From the NCBI GenBank assembly GCA_002973635.1, contig CP027224.1, forward strand, positions 3,668,501 through 3,732,500: a stretch of 64,000 bases of DNA. Reading direction: 5' to 3'. Shown here piece after piece: positions 43,940 through 52,424 of the stretch. The notes below the pieces were generated by a model. That model ran no database searches. It saw only the letters and a list, made by a program, of their open reading frames with translations, and was not told the origin of the DNA. Numbering within the stretch: position 1 is the first letter of the stretch; each line of letters begins with the position of its first letter. This DNA is from Lysinibacillus sp. B2A1 (lineage in GTDB: Bacteria; Bacillota; Bacilli; Bacillales_A; Planococcaceae). The position numbers and the translations under genes are program-made.

Positions 43940-44683
43940 TTATAATGTTCGTTTCACGACTGAAATAAGTAATCCCAAAGCATCACTGCCCGACATACAA
44001 TCCACTCGATCGCTATGGTCAATCTTCAAAATTCCGCGTTTCTTCGTTTCTTTTAACAAATCCTTTAAATCCTGTTTAGCAGTTGACGTTAGTGTATTTG
44101 TCACTTGTGGTTCCTCCTTTGGCTTCATAGTCTGTTCTGTGTGATTTTTTGTATATCCTAAATAAGCAGCTAATGAAGTTGCAATGGCAGAACAAATAGC
44201 ATTAAAGTTTTTATGGTACAGTTCTACATCAGCCTTGCTATCTACAAAGCAAATTTCTAGAAGAATAGCTGGCTTGTTAGTGTTTCTTAGGAAGTATAGC
44301 TCTGCACGTTGTTTCGCTCCACGATCTTTTAAACCAGATGCTTTTGCGATAGCTGCACTTACTTTTGTGGCTAAATCTTTCGCATCGTAATAAAGCACCT
44401 CGACTCCTCTTGGGCCATCTATTACACTCGCTGCATTAAAGTGAATACTCCAATCCAAATCACGTTGCTGCTTATTGTGATAGTTCACGATTGTTTGTAG
44501 GTTTTGATTTTGTGTAGTTGAAGTATTATCATGAAACACTATTCCAGCACCTTCATATTGTGTTGTTAATATACGATGAACCTCATTGGTTACTTTACGA
44601 GCTTCATCTACTTCATCGATAAAATGCTTGGCACCTCGTATTTTTAAACCATGACCACTAGAGCCTACATATCTTTTAGTCAT
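43940..44683 (-). CDS. Phage endolysin, N-acetylmuramoyl-L-alanine amidase
   Basis: 247 aa. Amidase_3 zinc enzyme: SSGHGLKIRGAK, the Glu in IDEVDEARKV, WSIHFNAAS and the catalytic Glu in ILLEICFVDSK. The C-terminal about 60 residues form a small wall-targeting domain. It lyses the host at the end of the phage cycle. It overlaps the holin gene by 8 bp and ends the late operon. Confidence 0.92.
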   Translation of the reverse strand: MTKRYVGSSGHGLKIRGAKHFIDEVDEARKVTNEVHRILTTQYEGAGIVFHDNTSTTQNQNLQTIVNYHNKQQRDLDWSIHFNAASVIDGPRGVEVLYYDAKDLATKVSAAIAKASGLKDRGAKQRAELYFLRNTNKPAILLEICFVDSKADVELYHKNFNAICSAIATSLAAYLGYTKNHTEQTMKPKEEPQVTNTLTSTAKQDLKDLLKETKKRGILKIDHSDRVDCMSGSDALGLLISVVKRTL

Positions 44684-44936
44684 TTATGTCATCCTTTCGT
44701 TCATACGTCATAGCTCTGTCACTATCATTTGTGCCTGGTGTTGTTGGGTCAACCACTACTCCAATGAGCACTAAAAAAGCGAGCACAGTGTTAAATAACT
44801 CTGTTACTCGCTCGTTGTAGATTGTTGTATCGTAGCCGAATAATGTACCAATTTGTTGAACTAATAATAGTATTAATGCGAATGCTGCCACTAAAAATGG
44901 CTTGTGTTTTAAACGTACTTTCCAATTAATCTTCAT
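44676..44936 (-). CDS. Phage holin, phi LC3 family
   Basis: 86 aa: MKINWKVRLKHKPFLVAAFA start, two membrane helices (about 12-30 and 46-62) and the family-typical tail VVDPTTPGTNDSDRAMTYE. ATG chosen behind GGAGG. It forms the membrane lesion that releases the endolysin. Confidence 0.92.
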   Translation of the reverse strand: MKINWKVRLKHKPFLVAAFALILLLVQQIGTLFGYDTTIYNERVTELFNTVLAFLVLIGVVVDPTTPGTNDSDRAMTYERKDDIND

Positions 44937-44940
44937 AAAA

Positions 44941-45198
44941 TCATCCTCCAAAAATTGAATTTTGTAATGCTATAAATACAACACCTATGACACCACTAAT
45001 TGCTGCAGCTAGAAAATAACCTTTGATTTTATCACTGTTCAGTTCCATTTTTTCAACAGATTTTTCGATTTGTTTAACACTTGAAGCTGTGTTATATACG
45101 ATTGGCTTAATCGTTGATACATCTTTTTCTAGTTCTTGCAACCGTCTTTCGTGGTCAGCCGCAGTAACGGCTTGTTGAAATGTTGTTTCTTGACTCAT
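44941..45198 (-). CDS. XhlA-like hemolysin/lysis accessory protein
   Basis: 85 aa: a coiled-coil N-terminus (AADHERRLQELEKDVSTIK...) and one C-terminal membrane helix (about 62-82). Matches XhlA of PBSX, which works with the holin and amidase in lysis. Confidence 0.85.
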   Translation of the reverse strand: MSQETTFQQAVTAADHERRLQELEKDVSTIKPIVYNTASSVKQIEKSVEKMELNSDKIKGYFLAAAISGVIGVVFIALQNSIFGG

Positions 45199-45380
45199 GC
45201 CCTATTCCCTCGCCTTCATGCCCTATTTAATTGAAGAAATTGAAAGCCATGAGAAGCATCGAGATTCAACACAGTGTACCGTTGCCCATCTCGTTCGCTC
45301 TCATAGCCAAAAAAATGCATAAAAAATAACGCTAGTCATTGACTGCGTTTACCTTCTGTATTTTCTAATTTACTCTTTAT

Positions 45381-46160
45381 TTAACCAAATGCTCGAATAG
45401 TATAAACAATACCTGCATACATCACTGGCATAAACATCGTAAAAGTTCCGTTTCCATTATTATCAATACGACCTCTGACATTACGAGTTTCAGCATCGAA
45501 AATTTTACTAGTATTAAAAACAGACATTTTAACAGTTCCGGAGTAATTCCCGTCAAAAGTTGTATCATATATGCTATTAGTGGAATAATTATTTCCTGTA
45601 TTACCCATAGCAGTAACTACTTTAGGATTAAACGGCAAAGTAAATTGTATATATATACTATTCTCAATTGTTCCATTCACGAAAGTAAAAGGTATTCCTA
45701 TTGAGGATGGAGTTGCTGTTCCTTCCCGATATGGAACTCCTGTTTCAATAGCTAAAACATTCGCTGCCATTTCGTCACCTGTAGCTGTCGGACTTGTTGG
45801 TACGCCCTTTTCAGTGATAGCCGCAGCTATTTTCGCATTTTTATCACTGGACGATTGAAAAAGTTCGTTAATTGCTAATACTAAATTACCTTTGTTTTGG
45901 GTGGCTAGTGCATTTTTGTCTCCTATATCTACTACAGCTTTATTCCAACCAGCTCGTTCAACTGGTGTTGGATGCTTTAAATTATCATTAATATGATTAA
46001 TTAAAGTTTGGTTTAATGATTGTAAATCTTGTCTTAATGCGATTTTACCGTTTGGTCCAACTGCATCATCTACTGCATAAGCCAAAGCATTCATGTCTCG
46101 TGGTACATCAGCAAACATGTTGCGATCAATCGTTGGCAAGTTTAAATTTGGTGTTGGCAT
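45381..46160 (-). CDS. Phage tail fibre-like protein
   Basis: 259 aa. The sequence has a structured N-terminal region with repeat-like stretches (NINDNLKHPTPVERAGWN-type) and a glycine/serine/threonine-rich beta C-terminus, typical of tail-fibre proteins. ATG (MPTPNLNLP) is chosen behind AGGAAGTG; a longer frame is unlikely. Separated from the other tail genes by the acyltransferase cargo gene. Confidence 0.75.
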   Translation of the reverse strand: MPTPNLNLPTIDRNMFADVPRDMNALAYAVDDAVGPNGKIALRQDLQSLNQTLINHINDNLKHPTPVERAGWNKAVVDIGDKNALATQNKGNLVLAINELFQSSSDKNAKIAAAITEKGVPTSPTATGDEMAANVLAIETGVPYREGTATPSSIGIPFTFVNGTIENSIYIQFTLPFNPKVVTAMGNTGNNYSTNSIYDTTFDGNYSGTVKMSVFNTSKIFDAETRNVRGRIDNNGNGTFTMFMPVMYAGIVYTIRAFG

Positions 46161-46188
46161 ATTTTCACTTCCTTTTTTAATTAAAAAT

Positions 46189-46211
46189 ACGCCACTCAAA
46201 AAGAGTGACGT
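46189..46211 (-). terminator. Hairpin ahead of the tail-fibre gene
   Basis: ACGTCACTC/GAGTGGCGT stem followed by ATTTTTAATT on the minus strand. It may terminate transcripts running through the cargo region. Confidence 0.55.
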
Positions 46212-46231
46212 TACTGTACAATATGGAACGA

Positions 46232-46261
46232 TTGAAGAATAATCTTCCATAAAGATAGAAT
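46232..46261 (+). promoter_or_regulatory. Candidate promoter of the acyltransferase gene
   Basis: TTGAAG, 18 bases, TAGAAT, about 45 bp upstream of the start codon, on the strand opposite to the late operon. Confidence 0.45.
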
Positions 46262-46306
46262 CGAATATATACTAAACTTTATATATACATAGTCAAGGAG
46301 ATAAAA

Positions 46307-47374
46307 ATGATAAAAACTTTAACCTCATTACGTTTTTTTGCAGCATTAGCAGTTTTTATGTCTCATTCATTCATTCTGCAGAATAGCGATAAAACAAAAC
46401 CAATATTTGATCGCATTTTCTTCGAAGGATACTTAGGAGTTACGTTTTTCTTTGTACTATCAGGATTTATATTGGTTTACAACTATTACGATAAATTTGA
46501 CAACTTGAATACAAAAAAACTAACTAGTTTCTATAAGGCTAGGTTCGCTCGTATATATCCTGTTTATATAGCGTCTTTTCTTATTTCTATACCACTGATA
46601 TTAAAAGAAATTCCTTTCAATTTGATTGATTTTTCAATAAAAGCTCTTGCAAATATTTTTATGGTTCAAAGCTTTTTCTCAGACAGAACAATTTATTTTT
46701 CTTTCAACTGGGTAGCTTGGAGTATATCGGATGAAATGTTTTTCTATTTATTATTTCCATTTTTGGTATATTTCTTAACTAAATTTAAAAAGAAAAGCTC
46801 TAATTTATTTATTATAGCTTTCTCTATAACAACATTTATTATAACTATATTGTCAGTTTGGATATTTAAGGATACATTAAAAGCCCATTGGGTATTTTAT
46901 ATTTTCCCGCCTTTTAGATTTATAGACTTTTTCATTGGAATTACAATGGGAATAATTTTCTTGAAAATTAAAAGGGTGAAATGTAGTGCAAAAACATTTA
47001 CCGTTTTGGAACTCACTGCTACAGCACTATTAATAGTTGCAGTTTTATATGCACCACATATACACCAAACATTAAGACTATGGGGATACTACTTACCTTT
47101 TTTAGCATTAATAATTTGGATTTTTGCTTTTCAAAAAGGATTCATTTCTCAACTAATTTCTAATAAAGTATTCATACATTTAGGGGAGATTAGTTTTTCC
47201 TTTTATATGATTCACCAATTAGTTATTCGTTATCTTGAAGGATATGTGACTTATTTAAATTCTCATCCTATCATTTTTGTAAGTGTCGCACTTTTGATAT
47301 CATTAATCTCTAGTCATATAATTTATAAATACTATGAAATACCGTTAAAGAATAAATTAAATGGGCTTAAGTAA
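46307..47374 (+). CDS. Acyltransferase 3 family protein (phage cargo gene)
   Basis: 355 aa with about ten membrane helices. The N-terminus LTSLRFFAALAVFMSHSFIL holds the family's Arg and His (R-F...H), then GYLGVTFFFVLSGFILVYNY and RFARIYPVYIASF. These enzymes add acyl groups to surface sugars such as polysaccharides or peptidoglycan. It is on the opposite strand to the tail genes with its own promoter and terminator, so it is likely a cargo gene expressed in the lysogen. AAGGAG precedes the ATG. Confidence 0.9.
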   Translation: MIKTLTSLRFFAALAVFMSHSFILQNSDKTKPIFDRIFFEGYLGVTFFFVLSGFILVYNYYDKFDNLNTKKLTSFYKARFARIYPVYIASFLISIPLILKEIPFNLIDFSIKALANIFMVQSFFSDRTIYFSFNWVAWSISDEMFFYLLFPFLVYFLTKFKKKSSNLFIIAFSITTFIITILSVWIFKDTLKAHWVFYIFPPFRFIDFFIGITMGIIFLKIKRVKCSAKTFTVLELTATALLIVAVLYAPHIHQTLRLWGYYLPFLALIIWIFAFQKGFISQLISNKVFIHLGEISFSFYMIHQLVIRYLEGYVTYLNSHPIIFVSVALLISLISSHIIYKYYEIPLKNKLNGLK

Positions 47375-47378
47375 AAGA

Positions 47379-47425
47379 GAGCTAGAATCATTTTATTTAT
47401 CGATTCTAGCTCTTTGATTGTTTTT
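47379..47425 (+). terminator. Terminator of the acyltransferase gene
   Basis: GAGCTAGAATC/GATTCTAGCTC perfect 11-bp stem followed by TTTGATTGTTTTT. Confidence 0.8.
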
Positions 47426-47457
47426 ACTACTCTCTATAACTCAATTACTTTCATTTA

Positions 47458-47631
47458 TTATTTTATTAACGTATTAATCTCACGTTCTGCTATTTCTAAA
47501 TCTACATAGAGTTGTAATTCAACTGGCTTTACATCACCAATAGTACGTACACCACCCATGATAGTTGTTGCATAAGCTTTGACTAGCCGCTTTTGTACAA
47601 TAGATAATCCTTCTAAATGCAGTTCTAACAT
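47458..47631 (-). CDS. Small phage protein, CD1375-like
   Basis: 57 aa: MLELHLEGLSIVQKRLVKAY, then a short middle with TIGDVKPVELQLYVDLEIAE. The AYA...GGVRTIGDVP-like stretch resembles small CD1375-type phage tail-region proteins. Its ATG overlaps the stop codon of the previous gene (TAATG) and GGAGG lies upstream. Confidence 0.65.
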   Translation of the reverse strand: MLELHLEGLSIVQKRLVKAYATTIMGGVRTIGDVKPVELQLYVDLEIAEREINTLIK

Positions 47632-47810
47632 TAAATTACCTCCAACTCTGTTAATAGTGTAATAATAGTTATTTCTAACTCAGCAGCTGCTATTTCTCGA
47701 TTACTTGGTTTTAAGTTTTTCAATAACCATTCTTGATAAACTTCATTTGCTGCTTTTCCTGTTTCTTCGTTATTCGTAAAAATCCCATGCTCTGTGTTTA
47801 TTTGTTCCAT
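47631..47810 (-). CDS. Small phage protein of unknown function, 59 aa
   Basis: Helical and acidic (MEQINTEHGIFTNNEE start, behind AAGGGG). The start overlaps the end of the fibre-like gene by 41 bp in another frame, and its stop overlaps the next start. Tail-region XkdX-like position, but no XkdX motif seen. Confidence 0.6.
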   Translation of the reverse strand: MEQINTEHGIFTNNEETGKAANEVYQEWLLKNLKPSNREIAAAELEITIITLLTELEVI

Positions 47811-48264
47811 AGTTATACCCCTTATTAATACAACTGGCTCCATCAATATAATTATTAGCTATACCATAAATCGCTACACGACCGTCACTATTTACTCCTA
47901 TAGTAACGACATTAGACTTATCTACTGTAGTTTTTGTATCGCATACGATGGCATAATAAGTCTCAGGTCTGTACCCCTCTGGTAAGGTTGCAATATTGGT
48001 CCCATGTTCTGTTACACCTTCATTAATGCTGATGCGAATGTGTAAATTATTATGTTTATCAAGTCCGTATTTAAAGTTACCTTGCCAGCCATTCATTAAA
48101 ATCGCTTCATGCCACGTAATATCTTCCAAATGTTCAGCAAGTTGTTGCTCTGAATTTTTAAGTGCAGCATCGATAATATCCATATTGTTATTTTGCACTT
48201 CTACATCATAAAATTCGTATATATCAGGCTTTGTTAAATTGTAATTAGGTGTTTGCTCTGCCAC
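47770..48264 (-). CDS. Phage tail fibre-like protein, N-terminal domain type
   Basis: 164 aa starting MAEQTPNYNLTKPDIYEFYD, a pattern common at the N-terminus of Firmicutes tail-fibre/collar proteins (NYNLTKP...YDVEVQNNNM). It directly follows the XkdU-like gene (48264), as XkdV-type fibres do. Confidence 0.75.
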   Translation of the reverse strand: MAEQTPNYNLTKPDIYEFYDVEVQNNNMDIIDAALKNSEQQLAEHLEDITWHEAILMNGWQGNFKYGLDKHNNLHIRISINEGVTEHGTNIATLPEGYRPETYYAIVCDTKTTVDKSNVVTIGVNSDGRVAIYGIANNYIDGASCINKGYNYGTNKHRAWDFYE

Positions 48265-48902
48265 TAAACTCCCTCCTCGTCTATTGTGATATGTTTATAG
48301 GCACTTAGTTGTTGATGTGTATGCGTTGTTAAATCACTGTATTTTGCTCCTGTAAATACAACTGGTGTAGTTAATAATTCGTGATATTGATACTTTTTCA
48401 ACGCTTTATATGGTACATGCTCGATATCCTTGTACAGATAATACATAGGGGATATATCTAACACCATATTTTGCGGTGTGATACGTTCCAATAAATCAGT
48501 TACTGCCTTGACCATACTCGAAAGCGTTAATGCTATACGAATTTTTATATACTTTTCAGAAGTACTAACTGTGAGTTCGTATTCACCTTCACCTAGTAGA
48601 CTATCTAAAATGCGTTTAAGAGTGATACGAGTATACGGTGCTTGGTCATTATACTTTGCTAAAATTCTGAAACGACGTGTCTCGATAGTGTCTACTGATG
48701 AACTTGCGATTTTCAGCATGCGCTCATATCTATCAGCGCCATTTCTGTTAATCGTAGCAATGAATTGATTGTTTGTTTCATCCTCGATGATTTGCCATAA
48801 GTAGCTTAGTATCGGATTTTCCATAGCTGCTATTTCTTTTAATTCTTTGTAATCCTGCAATATAGGAGGCAGATAACTCATGACATCAACTTGTTTAACC
48901 AC
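48264..48902 (-). CDS. XkdU/YmfQ-like baseplate protein
   Basis: 212 aa; DUF2313-like phage tail assembly protein: YLPPILQDYKELKEI at the start and the TRRFRILAKYNDQAPYTRITLKR block. It follows the baseplate J gene, as in PBSX. GTG start as given, overlapping the previous gene by 8 bp; an ATG seven codons in is an alternative. Confidence 0.8.
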   Translation of the reverse strand: MVKQVDVMSYLPPILQDYKELKEIAAMENPILSYLWQIIEDETNNQFIATINRNGADRYERMLKIASSSVDTIETRRFRILAKYNDQAPYTRITLKRILDSLLGEGEYELTVSTSEKYIKIRIALTLSSMVKAVTDLLERITPQNMVLDISPMYYLYKDIEHVPYKALKKYQYHELLTTPVVFTGAKYSDLTTHTHQQLSAYKHITIDEEGV

Positions 48903-49992
48903 TCACAACACCACGTTTCGGAATAGCTTCCATATTCAATTCAATATTTGATGTATCACCATTTAATTGCGTATCGACAATATCTACGATGCCAGGCAAT
49001 GCAAGTAATCTTGTCTCAATTTGTGAAATACGTACAATAACACCACTATGATCTTCTTCATATGTCACCGATTTCGCCCATTGTTCAGCCAATTCCTTAA
49101 AATAAGTATCAATAATCATTAATACATCTGTTTCAATGTCAGGCCATGAATAACCACTTTGATAAGTGATATTCAAGGTGACGTTAATAGTAGTTTCGTT
49201 AACACTTGATACTGTAACTACATGATCTATTGGAGCAGTACCAACACCTTCGCCTTGTAAGTTTAATGGGTCAACTAGTTCTTGTACTTTATCAATCAAT
49301 AATTGAGTAGGCTTTCGATATTGTGCATCAATGATGGTTAGCCCGACAGTACCAGATCCATATTTAGCACGATAAACTCGTACACCGCCTACACCTTCCA
49401 TCTTCCCTACTTTTTCTTTGTAGTCAGCCCTGTTACCGCCGAATTCCTGTGATTCAAAGGAATTGAAATATCGTTGACGAAAAGCCTCAGTCCCTTCCTC
49501 ATCTTCCCCAGGAATAAGCACGGCTGTTAATCTAGCCCACTGTAAATTATTAATATATTCGATAGGCACAATTGGTCCCAGAAACATATTTCCTAAAGCA
49601 CCAGAAGTTTCACACTCCAAAATAAATTGACCGATTGTAATTTTTTCAATTACAACATAGTTCAATTCATCCAAGCTAAATCTACTGCCGATTGGTACAT
49701 CAATATTAAATTCGCCCTTTAGCTTTGCTTTAGTCGCTAGATAAGGTTTTAAACCACGCTCTGCAGCACGACGGATTAAATATTCTCGTGGGGCCGTGTC
49801 AGCATACACTAAGTCAATGAGATATTTCATAGTCATTAACATTTGTACAGTTTCTAGTGAGTTCACAACAGTAGCATTGAAGAGTGGTGATGTCTCTCGC
49901 ATATCTAAATTAGGGTCCAAGGATGCCACATTTGCACGTTTCATTGCTTGTAAATCTTCGAATGAAGCATCTAGACTGAATGGTGTTGTCAT
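48895..49992 (-). CDS. Baseplate J/gp47 family protein, XkdT-like
   Basis: 365 aa. Baseplate wedge protein: the family block AAERGLKPYLATKAKLKGEF, then GTEAFRQRYFNSFESQEFGG and KVGKMEGVGGVRVYRAKYGS. It builds the baseplate of a contractile tail. Co-translated with neighbours by short overlaps. Confidence 0.9.
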   Translation of the reverse strand: MTTPFSLDASFEDLQAMKRANVASLDPNLDMRETSPLFNATVVNSLETVQMLMTMKYLIDLVYADTAPREYLIRRAAERGLKPYLATKAKLKGEFNIDVPIGSRFSLDELNYVVIEKITIGQFILECETSGALGNMFLGPIVPIEYINNLQWARLTAVLIPGEDEEGTEAFRQRYFNSFESQEFGGNRADYKEKVGKMEGVGGVRVYRAKYGSGTVGLTIIDAQYRKPTQLLIDKVQELVDPLNLQGEGVGTAPIDHVVTVSSVNETTINVTLNITYQSGYSWPDIETDVLMIIDTYFKELAEQWAKSVTYEEDHSGVIVRISQIETRLLALPGIVDIVDTQLNGDTSNIELNMEAIPKRGVVSG

Positions 49993-50405
49993 GTGTATAT
50001 CACCTCTTTCTCACCAGTAATATCACCAAAAATTGTGTGAGCTGTGTACTGGACGTGTACCTTATTTTTGTGAGTTGTCACCACAAAGGAATCCACTTCA
50101 TTAATCCGGTCATCTTGTAATAAACATTCACGGATACGTCTAGGAACTTCACTAGCCACATATGATGTAGGCATCCCAAACAAGTCTTTTAACTCCACAA
50201 AATTATTCCAGCTGTAAATAATATGGTCATAACGCTCAATTGAGAGCATTAAAAAAATCGCTTGTTTCATGGCTTCTATTTCATCTACAAAGCCAACACA
50301 GCGATTTTTATCAATATATAATTTATGTGCTTTTGATGGCTCGATAACCTCTTCAAAATCAGGAACTAGACCATCATTTTCTAAATCTACTTGTGGTAAC
50401 ATCAT
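49989..50405 (-). CDS. XkdS-like baseplate protein (DUF2634)
   Basis: 138 aa: DFEEVIEPSKAHKLYIDKNR and AMKQAIFLMLSIERYDHIIY, as in gp25/DUF2634-type wedge proteins of PBSX-like tails. AGAGGTG precedes ATGATG. Confidence 0.85.
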   Translation of the reverse strand: MMLPQVDLENDGLVPDFEEVIEPSKAHKLYIDKNRCVGFVDEIEAMKQAIFLMLSIERYDHIIYSWNNFVELKDLFGMPTSYVASEVPRRIRECLLQDDRINEVDSFVVTTHKNKVHVQYTAHTIFGDITGEKEVIYT

Positions 50406-50779
50406 GTCACCTCTTTATCTATAATTAAATATTGTTGGCCGCCATGAGCACGAATCATTGTGACCTTATCACCTACAACAAGACCATTATGGACCAAGAA
50501 TTTCTTACGCCCTTTATAATCATGGTTGTGTGAAGCAAATTCAGCATCACCAGAACCACCAGCCCGATCTTCAGTTTTATGATCTACTGTCATTTCAACC
50601 TCGTAATCCATAACAGCTCGAGTTAATTTTAATTGCTCTTGTTCTAGCAACAGCTTTTGGTCAACTTGTACTTTTAAAGGACTTATGCTTTCTACAGTGC
50701 CATAAACAATTGTAGAAAGTTTCTGAGCATTGAGTACCCCTAGGACAATGCGTTGTATCTCTGTTAAAAAATCACCCAT
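50402..50779 (-). CDS. XkdR-like protein (DUF2577)
   Basis: 125 aa: MGDFLTEIQRIVLGVLNAQK, central GSGDAEFASHNHDYKGRKKF, then VGDKVTMIRAHGGQQYLIID. The ATG lies 1 base after the stop codon of the frame-corrected XkdQ gene; a TTG three codons earlier, closer to GGTGGTGA, is possible. Confidence 0.85.
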   Translation of the reverse strand: MGDFLTEIQRIVLGVLNAQKLSTIVYGTVESISPLKVQVDQKLLLEQEQLKLTRAVMDYEVEMTVDHKTEDRAGGSGDAEFASHNHDYKGRKKFLVHNGLVVGDKVTMIRAHGGQQYLIIDKEVT

Positions 50780-50780
50780 A

Positions 50781-51742
50781 CTACGCAATAAAATCACCAC
50801 CAATCAACTTCAAATCCATTCGATGGTCTGAATCATAAAATGTATGTTTGACCGTTTCCACCATCATAAAATTTGCAACCGTTAAATCCCCAGATACATT
50901 TGGACACCGACTTGGCTACCACCACGAATCGTTGGATCACCAAAGACTTTATTAATGTGAAGCTTTCTAGATTTGCGATTATAAAGCTTTAACATTCCAT
51001 CAGCTTTTGCCTTACCGTTCTCCTTTTCATTAAGCTTATCTGTCATTTGTAAGACGCCCCAGTCATTCATTTTGGAACTGTCTTGAGCTATAAAAATTTC
51101 GCGTTTTCCTGTCTCCTTATTCTCGCGAACTAATTTTATTTTGTTATACGTATTTTCATCAATAGAAGTTGTATATTCAAACGATTCTCCTGACTCTTCG
51201 TCTATTAACAAGTCTGATTTAAGCATCTTAATGTCACGCAGATTCAATGAGCCGTAATCATCGTATAACACATATAAATTTCCTGTGTTGAGAGTTGTAT
51301 CTGATAAGGCATTGTCCATAATGGTAAATAACTCTTGATTATCCTCTACTCTAGAGGCTATGACATGCTTTGTATTGGCAACTATACCTGTATTTAGTTT
51401 AAAGTCCTTTGCAATCATCTGTAGCACTTGAGCAGCCGTTTTATTCGCATATACATAAGTGTCTTTATTTTTAAAGTAGCGAAGTTGATCGTAACAAGTA
51501 ACCGTAATCATGCGATTGTTTGTACGCTTTTTGGTAAAGACAAAGCCGAAAAATATTTTATGTCCGTCATAGTCGAAACGAACGGCATCACCTTCATGAA
51601 AGCCAAGTAATTCATCTTTCACAATGTTAAAAGTTAACTTACCTGGTGTACCCTTACGATGCGTTTCCCACTCAATACCTTCCTCAACAGCACATTCGAA
51701 AATACGACCCTTACTAATAATGAAAAGTTGTGATTTAGCCAA
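50781..51742 (-). pseudogene. XkdQ-like baseplate hub protein, frameshifted
   Basis: In the open frame the protein stops after 286 aa (VQMYLGI, 50882). Adding one G in the GGGG run at 50888-50891 continues as SGDLTVANFMMVETVKHTFY and DSDHRMDLKLIGGDFIA to a TAG at 50781-50783, just before XkdR, giving about 320 aa, the length of XkdQ. So the C-terminal 35 residues are lost by a 1-base deletion, unless -1 frameshifting or a sequence error applies. The rest is intact. Confidence 0.75.
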
Positions 51743-52424
51743 GTTTAATCACCTGCCCAACCTTTATAACATTTGGATTACTGATTTTATTTAATTTTGC
51801 TAGTTCGGTATATTTGGAGCCATCACCTAAGTATTTTTTAGCAATAGCCCATAATGTTTCACCTGATTTAACTGTATGTGTTTTTGGTGTCTCTTTGCCT
51901 GTTGTCGGGCGTGTTTGTTCTACTACAGCCTTTTGAGTAGTTGCTGTATTGGACGTGTTAGAAGCATTGCTAGATGCTGTAGCAGGCTTTGTTACAATAC
52001 GTTTGTTGCCATAAGCCTTGTACTGTTTTAATGAAATTCTAACTGTTACATCAAAGCCATTCTCTGCCGATTCGATGATTTCGTAATCTTCAATAGTTAC
52101 CGTCATATTGGTATCAAAAAGGAGATTACCATTTGGCATCATACGATTTACAATGAATTGAAAAGGCTTGTCATCAACCTTCAATTTCTCTAATTTTTCT
52201 AGATAAAACGTAGCTGGCTGAAAACCATTCGTATAAACAGCAAACGGATATTTGACGTTTGGGAGTAATACCTCAAACTCAATATCCGTTAGCCCCGGCT
52301 TTTTAATTACATTTACTTCTCCATCGTTCAATAATACGATGGTTTCGTTTCTACCATTAATCTTCGTAGATAATTCTGGAGGCGCAACAGGAAACTGTAC
52401 ACCATCCATAAAAAAGTTATACAT
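51735..52424 (-). CDS. XkdP-like LysM protein
   Basis: 229 aa. The N-terminal domain (FMDGVQFPVAPPELSTKING) matches XkdP. After a Ser/Thr/Ala linker (about 140-170) the C-terminal LysM reads HTVKSGETLWAIAKKYLGDG...NPNVIKVGQVIKL. It acts in tail tube initiation near the baseplate. Confidence 0.9.
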   Translation of the reverse strand: MYNFFMDGVQFPVAPPELSTKINGRNETIVLLNDGEVNVIKKPGLTDIEFEVLLPNVKYPFAVYTNGFQPATFYLEKLEKLKVDDKPFQFIVNRMMPNGNLLFDTNMTVTIEDYEIIESAENGFDVTVRISLKQYKAYGNKRIVTKPATASSNASNTSNTATTQKAVVEQTRPTTGKETPKTHTVKSGETLWAIAKKYLGDGSKYTELAKLNKISNPNVIKVGQVIKLG

